Assembly: GCA_020057645.1 (NCBI GenBank)
Contig: JAGVFL010000130.1
Location: 1 to 5,314 of the forward strand
Reading direction: 5' to 3'
Length of the DNA stretch: 5,314 bases
Source: Candidatus Omnitrophota bacterium
Lineage (GTDB): Bacteria > Omnitrophota > Gorgyraeia > Gorgyraeales > Gorgyraeaceae
Each line of letters begins with the position of its first letter. Position 1 is the first letter of the stretch. The position numbers were made by a program, and so were the translations under genes. The notes beneath the pieces are model-generated. The model was not told the origin of the DNA, did not search any database, and saw only the letters and a list, made by a program, of their open reading frames with translations. Positions 1 to 5,314 of this stretch are shown one piece after another.

Positions 1-367
1 CGGAAAAATAGGAATTAAAAACAGGGTATTTTCCTTTACAGAACATATGGCAAGGCTTTATAATGAATGCGATTTTGTAATCTCCAGGGCAGGCGCCATG
101 ACGGTTTCTGAACTATTGGCGCTTGGAATACCGGCAATATTAGTCCCTTACCCGTATGCCGGAGGCCATCAGAAACTGAACGCGGCGGTTCTTGAAAAAA
201 TAGGGTCAGGGATATTATTGGAAGAGAAAAATTTAACTTCTTGCGGCATGCGGGACGCCATATTAAAATTAATGGATAGAAATGTTTTAGGCATTATGTC
301 AGCCAGGGCAAAAGACGTTGATAAACCGGAAGCGTGCGAAATCTTGATAAAGGAGCTTTACAAATGA
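1..367 (+). CDS. murG: MurG, undecaprenyl-PP-MurNAc-pentapeptide N-acetylglucosaminyltransferase, 3' part only
   Basis: MurG transfers GlcNAc from UDP-GlcNAc to lipid I at the inner face of the cytoplasmic membrane, giving lipid II. Only the last 121 codons are present; the frame is open from base 2, so the Met codon at 47 is internal. The visible part is the C-terminal, nucleotide-sugar-binding Rossmann domain of a GT28 enzyme. It has the family signature SRAGAMTVSE at residues 28-37 of the fragment, whose Glu37 matches E. coli Glu269, the residue that binds the UDP ribose. This is followed by GIPAILVPYPYAGGHQKLNA (42-61), where the HQ and Asn60 match the donor-binding QQ...N segment of E. 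coli; HQ is the common form outside enterics. The tail has normal length and ends on TGA, which overlaps the murC ATG as ATGA. The assignment is secure from the motifs plus the murC neighbour; the acceptor-binding N-terminal domain cannot be judged. Confidence 0.96.
   Translation, partial: GKIGIKNRVFSFTEHMARLYNECDFVISRAGAMTVSELLALGIPAILVPYPYAGGHQKLNAAVLEKIGSGILLEEKNLTSCGMRDAILKLMDRNVLGIMSARAKDVDKPEACEILIKELYK
349..355 (+). promoter_or_regulatory. Shine-Dalgarno sequence of murC
   Basis: AAAGGAG lies inside the last codons of murG and ends 8 nt before the ATG at 364. This good match and spacing decides the murC start in favour of ATG 364 over the in-frame GTG at 334, which would add ten residues not typical of MurC N-termini. 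Confidence 0.8.
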
Positions 368-1752
368 CGAACGAAAAGACTGTGCATTTTATAGGAATAG
401 GCGGCATAGGCATGAGCGGTCTCGCGGAAGTATTTCATTGTCATGGTTATTCCGTACAGGGTTCTGATTTAAGGAAATCAAAGGTCACCGAAAGGCTCGA
501 GAAGATGGGCTTGACCATTAAAATAGGCCATCAGCCGGAAAATATAGACGGCGCTGATATAGTCGTGTATTCTTCGTGTATTACTGAAAAAAATCCTGAA
601 CTCGAGGCCGCTAAAGCAAAAAATCTTACCGTATTGAAACGCATGCAGGCCCTCGCCATGCTGATGCGGGATAAAAAGGCTATAGCTGTTTCAGGCGCGC
701 ACGGAAAAACAACCACTACGTCGCTCGTATCTCTTTTATTAATCGAAGCCGGCCTTGATCCCACTGTGTTCATAGGAGCTGACGTACATTTCCTGGGCGG
801 AAACGCAAAGTGGGGCCAGAGCGATATCATGGTTACTGAGGCGGACGAATCAGACGGGACTTTCATTTTATTAAATCCGTTATACAGCATCAGCACCAAT
901 ATAGACAGAGAGCACATGGACTATTACGGCACGATGGAGAATGTCATAAATGCGTATAGGGCATTCATAGAGAATACAAAGGACGAAGGATGCGCTTTTA
1001 TATGCGCCGAAGATGAAAATCTTAGAAATATAGCGAAAGAATCCAAAAAAAGGATTATGAAATACGGCATTTCAGAAGACGCTGATATAAGAGCCCAGAA
1101 CATCGCGCTCTTGGGCCTTGACGGCTCAGAATTTGACGTGAGATACAAAGGCGCTGATCTTGGCAGAATAAGGCTTTCAATACTGGGCCTGCACAACGTA
1201 ATAAACAGCTTGGCTGCAATGGGCGTGGCAATGGAGCTGGGGGTGAGTTTCGACAAGATAAAAAGCGTAATCAGAGAATTTAAAGGCGCTGATAGGCGTT
1301 TCAGAATAACGCATCTGGATTCAGACATTGTTATTATAGACGATTACGCGCACCATCCGACAGAAATAAGGGCTACGCTTAAGGCAATGGAAAGTTCCGG
1401 CAGGCGCATAGTAGCCGTGTTCCAGCCTCATAGGTTCACCAGGACCAGGGATTTGAAAGACCAGTTCGGCAAATGCTTTGACATAGCGGATCACCTGGTA
1501 GTGACTGACATATATTCCGCGGATGAGAAACCAATCGAAGGAGTGAGCGGCAGCGACATATGCGAAAGCGCCAAAAGCTACGGCCATAAAGACGCGCATT
1601 TTATTTCAAAAGATGATATAATAAAACATTTAATAGATGTGGTGAAGCCGGGCGACGCGGTGTTTTTATTAGGAGCAGGCGATATAGGTGAATTGTCTTC
1701 CAAGATTGTTAAGGCACTGAAAGATATCAATGCTAAGATTAAGATACAATGA
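364..1752 (+). CDS. murC: MurC, UDP-N-acetylmuramate--L-alanine ligase
   Basis: This cytoplasmic ATP-dependent ligase adds the first stem amino acid, normally L-alanine, to UDP-MurNAc. The 462-residue product has normal family length and all three Mur ligase domains. The N-terminal UDP-binding Rossmann domain has GIGGIGMSGLA (11-21). The central ATPase domain has the P-loop GAHGKTTTTS (111-120), the acidic motif EADESDGTF (159-167) and NIDREHMDYY (179-188), with His184 in the Mur ligase metal-site region. HNVINSLAA (277-285) and GADRRF (308-313) follow. The C-terminal domain has DDYAHHPTEI (326-335), FQPHRFTRT (353-361) and GAGDIGEL (437-444). The HHPTEI and FQPHRFTRT motifs separate MurC from MurD, MurE and MurF; Mpl shares some of them but is not normally in this gene position. 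The start is set by a strong ribosome binding site inside murG and the ATGA overlap, suggesting coupled translation. No key residue appears missing. Confidence 0.97.
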   Translation: MTNEKTVHFIGIGGIGMSGLAEVFHCHGYSVQGSDLRKSKVTERLEKMGLTIKIGHQPENIDGADIVVYSSCITEKNPELEAAKAKNLTVLKRMQALAMLMRDKKAIAVSGAHGKTTTTSLVSLLLIEAGLDPTVFIGADVHFLGGNAKWGQSDIMVTEADESDGTFILLNPLYSISTNIDREHMDYYGTMENVINAYRAFIENTKDEGCAFICAEDENLRNIAKESKKRIMKYGISEDADIRAQNIALLGLDGSEFDVRYKGADLGRIRLSILGLHNVINSLAAMGVAMELGVSFDKIKSVIREFKGADRRFRITHLDSDIVIIDDYAHHPTEIRATLKAMESSGRRIVAVFQPHRFTRTRDLKDQFGKCFDIADHLVVTDIYSADEKPIEGVSGSDICESAKSYGHKDAHFISKDDIIKHLIDVVKPGDAVFLLGAGDIGELSSKIVKALKDINAKIKIQ

Positions 1753-2614
1753 ACCATTATCCCGGCATACAAGTTTTAGGATCGGGGGGCCCGCGTATTG
1801 CTGGGTTGAACCTGAAGGCCCAAAAGGCATTTTAGAAGCAATTGATTTTGTCTCGGCTGAAAATAAAAAGTTCAGCGTAATAGGAAATGGCACGAACCTC
1901 TTGGTTAAAGATGAGGGATTTGACGGCGTAATAATTTGCATAGCCAAAGGTTTTGAAAAAATACAAAAAGAGGGCGAAGAAACAATAAAGACAGGCGCGG
2001 GGCTCAGCGCGGCAAAGCTGGTAAAATACGCTTTTGATGCAGGCTTCGGAGGCTGCGAATTTTTAACCGGGATCCCGGGCAATGTCGGCGGCGCGATTTT
2101 CATGAACGCGGGCGCCAGAAATCCGGAAGCCCCCGCTAAATTTGAAGAGATAAAAGATATACTTTTAGACGTAGAAGTCCTGGATTTAAAAAGCAGGGAA
2201 ATAAAGACTTTAAATAGAAAAGACATAGATTTCAAGTATCGCTATTCAGGCCTGGACGGTAAGATTATTTTAGGCGCCGGGTTTAAGCTGGAAAAAAATA
2301 GAAAAGAAAACATTCAGGATAAAATAAAAGCGTTTAATAGAAAACGGGAGTGGCTTACTAAAATAAGTTTTCCGAACGCAGGCAGCGTATTTAAAAATCC
2401 GGAGCCGGGTAAATCAGCGGGCATGCTTATAGAATCCTGCGGCTTAAAAGGCAAAAGGATAGGCGATGCCGGGATTTCCGAAGTTCACGCGAATGTCATA
2501 GTGAATCTGGGCAAGGCATCTGCGAAAGACGTGTTTGGCCTGATAGATTTAGCGAAAACCAGCGTCAAGCAGAAGTTCGGAATAGGCCTGGAACTGGAAT
2601 TAAAGATACTATGA
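1730..2614 (+). CDS. murB: MurB, UDP-N-acetylenolpyruvoylglucosamine reductase (short, type II-like)
   Basis: MurB is a cytoplasmic FAD enzyme that reduces UDP-GlcNAc-enolpyruvate to UDP-MurNAc with NADPH. The 294-residue product has the N-terminal TSFRIGGPA (14-22), the FAD-binding GNGTNLLV (52-59) and GIPGNVGGA (114-122) followed by MNAGA. YRYS (170-173) carries the active-site Arg171, and NAGSVFKNP (216-224) carries Ser219, matching the proton-donor Ser229 of E. coli. AGMLIESCGLKG (229-240), SEVHANVIVN (250-259) and a final LELEL with Glu290, matching E. coli Glu325, complete the catalytic set. The short length and direct NAGSVFKNP context fit type II enzymes, which lack the extra E. coli segment. 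The loop after MNAGA (about 130-147) is roughly seven residues longer than I would expect. The start overlaps murC by 23 nt and has no clear Shine-Dalgarno; no other start codon lies nearby in frame, and a later one would cut the conserved N-terminus. Translation is therefore probably coupled to murC. Confidence 0.95.
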   Translation: MLRLRYNEPLSRHTSFRIGGPAYCWVEPEGPKGILEAIDFVSAENKKFSVIGNGTNLLVKDEGFDGVIICIAKGFEKIQKEGEETIKTGAGLSAAKLVKYAFDAGFGGCEFLTGIPGNVGGAIFMNAGARNPEAPAKFEEIKDILLDVEVLDLKSREIKTLNRKDIDFKYRYSGLDGKIILGAGFKLEKNRKENIQDKIKAFNRKREWLTKISFPNAGSVFKNPEPGKSAGMLIESCGLKGKRIGDAGISEVHANVIVNLGKASAKDVFGLIDLAKTSVKQKFGIGLELELKIL

Positions 2615-3561
2615 AAACAAAACGAGTAGGCGTATTGATGGGCGGGCCTTCTTCCGAAAGAGAGATTTCCATAAAATCAGGCAAGGCAGTATGCAAAGCG
2701 CTTGAGGCAAAACAAATAGATTACGTTCCTGTAGAACTTATGCCAGGACCTAATACAAACGGTTATAAAGAATCCGTAGCTGCAAAGCTTGCTTTGCTGA
2801 AAATAGACGTGGCGTTCCTTGCCCTTCACGGAGAATTCGGGGAAGACGGCACAGTGCAGGAGCTTCTTGAGGGAATGAGCATGCCTTATACAGGCAGCTC
2901 GTCCGGCGCCTCTAAAGTCGCGATGAATAAAATTACGGCAAAAGAGGTATTGAAGTCGAACAACGTGCCGATTGCCGGGCATGAAATTCTGGCCAGGGGC
3001 AGTTTTAATAAAGACCTGGATATAAAAGCGTATTTTAAATTGCTCGGCCCAAGCCTTGTCATCAAGCCTTCCAACGGAGGTTCCAGCATAGGCCTGAACA
3101 TAGCGGATAACGAAAAAGACCTGAGAGCCGCGATTGAAGACGCATTTAGATACGACGATAAATTGATTATAGAAGAATATATTTCCGGCAGGGAAATAAC
3201 CGTAGGCATGATAGAAGACAGGGCCTTGCCTATCGTGGAGATCGTGCCGAAAAGAAAATTTTTTGATTTTACGGCGAAATATGAAAAGGGCCTGACTGAA
3301 TATATTGTGCCTGCTGAAATAGATGAGCAGACGTATAAGATGTGCCAGGAAGTAGGCCTGAGGACTCACAAGGTTCTTTCAGCGAGGTCGTTTTCGCGCG
3401 TGGATATTATATTGAATAAAAAGATAGGCCCTGTGGTATTGGAACTGAATATGATACCAGGCCTCACAGAGACAAGTCTTCTGCCAAAGTCGGCAAAGGC
3501 CGCGGGGATAGGTTTTGAAGACCTTTGTCTTAAAATATTAAACTCCGCATTGTCGGAGTAG
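2611..3561 (+). CDS. ddl: D-alanine--D-alanine ligase
   Basis: This ATP-grasp ligase joins two D-alanines for the end of the peptidoglycan stem peptide; MurF later adds the dipeptide. The 316-residue length is normal. The N-terminal domain has GGPSSEREIS (11-20) with Glu16, matching E. coli DdlB Glu15, and HGEFGEDGT (73-81). YTGSSSGAS (93-101) and MNK (105-107) follow. The ATP-grasp part has KPSNGGSSIG (152-161), IIEEYISG (186-193), AKYEKG (222-227), SRVD (262-265) and ELNMIPGLTETSLLP (278-292), with Glu278 and Asn280 as metal ligands and Ser289. Tyr224 in AKY matches DdlB Tyr216; Phe at this place marks many D-Ala-D-lactate ligases, so D-Ala-D-Ala is the expected product and intrinsic VanA-type resistance is not indicated. 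The ATG overlaps the murB TGA (ATGA), with only a weak GGAA upstream, again suggesting coupling. The last codons and the stop form part of a hairpin pair leading into ftsQ. I cannot separate ddlA from ddlB naming. Confidence 0.96.
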   Translation: MKTKRVGVLMGGPSSEREISIKSGKAVCKALEAKQIDYVPVELMPGPNTNGYKESVAAKLALLKIDVAFLALHGEFGEDGTVQELLEGMSMPYTGSSSGASKVAMNKITAKEVLKSNNVPIAGHEILARGSFNKDLDIKAYFKLLGPSLVIKPSNGGSSIGLNIADNEKDLRAAIEDAFRYDDKLIIEEYISGREITVGMIEDRALPIVEIVPKRKFFDFTAKYEKGLTEYIVPAEIDEQTYKMCQEVGLRTHKVLSARSFSRVDIILNKKIGPVVLELNMIPGLTETSLLPKSAKAAGIGFEDLCLKILNSALSE

Positions 3562-3577
3562 CGAAGCGGAGCTTCGC
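3542..3577 (+). repeat. Two adjacent hairpins across the ddl stop and the ddl-ftsQ spacer
   Basis: The first inverted repeat is ACTCCG (3542-3547) with CGGAGT (3554-3559) around a 6-nt loop; it covers the last ddl codons and the first base of the TAG stop. One base later GCGAAGC (3561-3567) pairs with GCTTCGC (3571-3577) around the loop GGA. A competing pairing is also possible, CTCCGC (3543-3548) with GCGGAG (3566-3571), and CGGAG occurs twice, 13 nt apart. There is no following T-run, so this is not an intrinsic terminator. The only Shine-Dalgarno-like bases for ftsQ (GGAG, 3568-3571) sit in the second hairpin. It may be a small dispersed palindromic repeat or an RNA control or processing element; the sequence alone does not decide. 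Confidence 0.55.
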
Positions 3578-3583
3578 GCAATA

Positions 3584-4405
3584 ATGGTAAAAATAAAAAA
3601 ACAGAAAGTTCATCCGCACAAAAAAAAGAAAGAGGCCCAGCCCGGGGCGAAGCGTAATTTTAAAGGCGTTATTAAATTTATTCTTTGGACGCTTCTTGTG
3701 GCGGGTATCGGCACAGGCGTCGTGGCGTTTCAATATGCGTTCGTGGATTCAGATTGTTTCAGCGTAAAAGGCCTGGATGTCAGGTTTTATGACGAGAAGA
3801 ACGTATTGCGCAGGGTAAATTTCAGCGACATTGAAGACAAAGATGTTTTAGGCGCCAACGTATTTCTGGTGAATCTCAAGGATTTTAAAGATAGGATAGA
3901 ACTTAAACACCCTGAATTAAGAGACATTGTTGTTAGGCGCGCATTGCCGAACAAATTGATTGTTCAGGCGAGAAAAAGACTGCCCGTGGCCCAGGTTTAT
4001 GCCGACAGGATGTATTTTATAGACAAGGACGGTGTTTTTCTGACCGATGCAAAAGATGGCGGGGAAGATATACCTCTCATTTCCGGGATCAGGGTCAATC
4101 CTTACAAGGGAGGGTCTATCCAGAAAGAAAAGATAGATAAGGCTTTGTTCCTTATATACGCGCTGTCAGTGAATAAAAAACTTTCAAGATTCAAAATAAA
4201 AACAATAGATATGGCAGACAGCAGGAACGTATCTTTTTTTCTTAATGCAAGCGATGCGGAAAAAGTCGAGATAAAAATAGGCGACGGCGAATTCAATAAA
4301 AGGCTGGACGTGCTCTCTACGGTGCTGGAGCAGCTGGGCCGGGACATAGGAAGGGTAAAATATATTGATCTGCGTTTCGAGGATCCGATAGTAGGGCCAA
4401 GATAA
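3584..4405 (+). CDS. ftsQ: FtsQ/DivIB family cell division protein
   Basis: FtsQ is a bitopic inner-membrane protein that, with FtsB and FtsL, links early and late divisome parts and helps control septal synthesis. The 273-residue product has the expected layout. There is a very basic cytoplasmic tail (residues 1-28, with KKKK at 13-16), one membrane helix at about 29-51, and a POTRA domain at about 59-133 starting with FSVKGLDV. The consensus-like LGANVFLVNLKDF (89-101), RRALPNKLIVQARKRLPVAQV (118-138) and YFIDKDGVFL (144-153) follow. The beta domain ends in YIDLRFED (260-267), the typical FtsQ C-terminal strand. Sequence identity within this family is low, but topology and position between ddl and ftsA make the call firm. 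The ATG lies 22 nt after the ddl stop; it is the only start in the open frame before the basic tail, but it lacks a well-spaced ribosome binding site. GGAG ends 12 nt upstream inside a hairpin, so weak or coupled initiation is likely. Confidence 0.93.
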   Translation: MVKIKKQKVHPHKKKKEAQPGAKRNFKGVIKFILWTLLVAGIGTGVVAFQYAFVDSDCFSVKGLDVRFYDEKNVLRRVNFSDIEDKDVLGANVFLVNLKDFKDRIELKHPELRDIVVRRALPNKLIVQARKRLPVAQVYADRMYFIDKDGVFLTDAKDGGEDIPLISGIRVNPYKGGSIQKEKIDKALFLIYALSVNKKLSRFKIKTIDMADSRNVSFFLNASDAEKVEIKIGDGEFNKRLDVLSTVLEQLGRDIGRVKYIDLRFEDPIVGPR

Positions 4406-4407
4406 TA

Positions 4408-4442
4408 AACCGCGTAGGTGGCCGTAGGCCTCCTACGCGGTT
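4408..4442 (+). repeat. Long perfect hairpin in the ftsQ-ftsA spacer
   Basis: AACCGCGTAGG (4408-4418) and CCTACGCGGTT (4432-4442) are perfect 11-bp inverted repeats. Inside the loop, GGCC (4420-4423) and GGCC (4427-4430) can pair around GTA, separated from the outer stem by one T/T mismatch, giving a nearly continuous rod. It begins 2 nt after the ftsQ stop and ends 2 nt before the ftsA Shine-Dalgarno. A T-run does not follow on the + strand, so it is a poor intrinsic terminator for the operon; read on the minus strand it is followed by TTTATTAT, somewhat more terminator-like, though no minus-strand gene is seen. CGTAGG occurs twice (4413-4418, 4423-4428), so a second fold is possible. It is likely an RNA stability, processing or translation element, or a dispersed palindromic repeat. 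Confidence 0.75.
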
Positions 4443-4444
4443 GT

Positions 4445-4449
4445 GGAGG
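4445..4449 (+). promoter_or_regulatory. Strong Shine-Dalgarno sequence of ftsA
   Basis: GGAGG is a full core match, 4 nt before the ATG at 4454, which is rather close. It is much stronger than anything before murB, ddl or ftsQ. It starts 2 nt after the spacer hairpin, and CCTCC (4429-4433) in that hairpin is its exact complement. Confidence 0.8.
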
Positions 4450-4453
4450 TTTT

Positions 4454-5314
4454 ATGCGTTCAGAAATAATCTGCGGTTTAGACATAGGCGCTTCCAATAT
4501 ACGCGCAGTGATTGCAAATTCTGACCAGGATATACTTGGATTCGGCCAGGCTCCTACCATGGGTTTTTCAAAAAGCGTTGTCTCGAATCTTGGGTTATTG
4601 TCAGATGCGATAGAGGCGAGCGTCATGAAAGCGGAAGAAATGGCCAAGGTCAAGGTGAGAAAGGTCATAACCAATGTTTCAGGCGTGCACATAAGGACGT
4701 TTCAGAGCCGCGGCTCCGTGTATATCTCCGATAGGCCCAGCGAAATTACAAAGGAAGACGTAAAAAGGTGCATAGAATCCGCCAAAGTCATTGCCATGTC
4801 TTTGGATAGACAGTCAGTGCACCTGGTGCCGGTGAGATTTTTTATAGACGACAAGATGGAGATCAACGACCCGCACGGACTATTCGGCTCAAAACTTGAC
4901 GTGGACCTTAACATCATCACATCCCTTGTTACGGTTTTGCAGAATATTACGAAGGCTGTCAACCTGGCCGGCTACGAAGCGGACGAGTTGATAGTTTCGG
5001 GCGCGGGCACGTCTCTGGCTGTTTTTAAAGATGAGGAACTCGTGAACGGGGCAGTGCTCATAGACGTGGGGAAAGAGACCACTGAGGCGTCTATTTTTAT
5101 AGACGGAAAGATCCTTGACTCTTTTACTTTTCCGTTCGGCGGAGATGACCTCACTCAGATCCTGCAGGACAACCTGAAAATCATGTTTGACGAAGCGGAA
5201 GAGATGAAAATAAAATATGGGCTTGTAGGGAAAAGCGAAATTACAAACCTTTTATTGCCGAAGGTAGAGGCGGTAATGGAGGATATTTATAAAAAGATAG
5301 AGCCGTTCCTCAAG
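4454..5314 (+). CDS. ftsA: FtsA, actin-like cell division protein, 5' part
   Basis: FtsA is a cytoplasmic, membrane-associated actin homologue that tethers FtsZ filaments to the membrane and recruits later division proteins. The first 287 codons are present without a stop and run off the window edge, so the C-terminal amphipathic helix is not seen. Subdomain 1A begins with the phosphate-1 motif GLDIGASNIRAVIA (8-21). The FtsA-specific 1C region (about 84-160) includes GSVYIS, ITKEDVKRCIESAKVI (98-113), HLVPVRFFID (123-132) and DPHGLFGSKLDV (139-150). TKAVNLAGYEADELIVSG (166-183) leads into the phosphate-2 region. This region reads DVGKETTE (204-211), where FtsA proteins usually have DIGGGTTD, so two glycines are replaced by Lys and Glu. 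FPFGGDDLT (226-234) and DEAEEMKIKYG (246-256) are again typical. The start is fixed by GGAGG and the immediate GLDIG motif. Identification is firm from the 1C segments and from following ftsQ; ATP binding by this protein is uncertain. Confidence 0.94.
   Translation, partial: MRSEIICGLDIGASNIRAVIANSDQDILGFGQAPTMGFSKSVVSNLGLLSDAIEASVMKAEEMAKVKVRKVITNVSGVHIRTFQSRGSVYISDRPSEITKEDVKRCIESAKVIAMSLDRQSVHLVPVRFFIDDKMEINDPHGLFGSKLDVDLNIITSLVTVLQNITKAVNLAGYEADELIVSGAGTSLAVFKDEELVNGAVLIDVGKETTEASIFIDGKILDSFTFPFGGDDLTQILQDNLKIMFDEAEEMKIKYGLVGKSEITNLLLPKVEAVMEDIYKKIEPFLK

Noticed and set aside
334..363. GTG at 334 as the murC start
   Set aside because: It would add ten residues (MRNLDKGALQ) that do not resemble MurC N-termini, while ATG 364 has AAAGGAG at 8-nt spacing and the common ATGA overlap with murG.
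47..367. A separate small gene starting at the Met codon at 47
   Set aside because: The frame is open back to base 2 and upstream residues (VFSFTEH) continue the MurG domain, so this is the tail of a truncated murG.
2067..2078. Perfect 12-bp palindrome CCGGGATCCCGG inside murB
   Set aside because: It encodes the conserved TGIPGN of the FAD-binding motif and is explained by protein constraint; no similar site is seen elsewhere in the window.
1669..2235. A 188-codon open frame on the minus strand across the murC-murB junction
   Set aside because: It is opposite two well-supported genes, and its Ser/Pro/Phe-rich low-complexity translation is typical of an antisense shadow.
2677..3369. A 230-codon open frame on the minus strand, opposite ddl
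   Set aside because: It lies wholly inside the convincing ddl gene, its translation shows no recognisable motif, and such antisense frames are expected from the codon use of the + strand genes.
2611..3561. A D-Ala-D-lactate (vancomycin-resistance type) ligase
   Set aside because: Tyr224 in AKY is retained at the position where D-Ala-D-Lac ligases such as the Leuconostoc type carry Phe, and the gene sits in a standard dcw cluster with no vanH or vanX neighbours.
4408..4453. Intrinsic terminator between ftsQ and ftsA
   Set aside because: The hairpin is strong but is followed by GTGGAGG, not a T-run; the TTTT lies after the ribosome binding site and directly before the ATG. The ftsA gene is expected to be co-transcribed.
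4102..4692. A 196-codon minus-strand open frame covering the ftsQ-ftsA spacer
   Set aside because: It shadows ftsQ and ftsA and runs through the hairpin. The translation is Ser/Thr/Pro-rich and without motifs.

Overview
This window is an uninterrupted, single-strand stretch of a bacterial division and cell wall (dcw) cluster. All six genes are on the + strand, in the order murG (3' end), murC, murB, ddl, ftsQ, ftsA (5' part). I see no mobile element, CRISPR array, RNA gene, phage gene or unexplained open reading frame. The ordinary reading fits almost every base, and I do not see a previously undescribed system. The points worth a second look are in the two short intergenic spacers and in one motif of FtsA.

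Layout. At 1-1752 are the C-terminal domain of MurG and a complete MurC, joined by a 4-nt ATGA overlap. At 1730-3561 are MurB and D-alanine--D-alanine ligase; MurB overlaps murC by 23 nt and ddl by 4 nt. At 3562-3583 is a 22-nt spacer which, with the end of ddl, can form two adjacent hairpins. At 3584-4405 is FtsQ, a single-pass membrane division protein. At 4406-4453 is a 48-nt spacer with an 11-bp perfect hairpin directly before a strong Shine-Dalgarno sequence. From 4454 to the window edge are the first 287 codons of ftsA. Upstream dcw genes (such as murD and ftsW) and a downstream ftsZ would be expected from gene order elsewhere, but they are not in view.

How the genes work together. MurB completes UDP-MurNAc by reducing the enolpyruvyl ether. 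MurC adds the first stem amino acid to it. Ddl makes the D-Ala-D-Ala dipeptide that ends the stem peptide. MurG adds GlcNAc to lipid I to make lipid II, the finished precursor. FtsQ and FtsA belong to the divisome that uses this precursor at the septum. The tight overlaps suggest one transcript and translational coupling in the mur/ddl part, while the fts genes are set apart by structured spacers.

Organism. The cluster shows a peptidoglycan-making bacterium with an FtsA-type divisome. Base composition is moderate, with frequent ATA (Ile) and AGG (Arg) codons. The gene order with murB between murC and ddl occurs in many phyla. The combination reminds me of uncultured lineages such as Omnitrophota or related PVC/Elusimicrobia-type bacteria, but this is a weak impression and not a placement. 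No promoter is visible in the window; the operon probably starts upstream.
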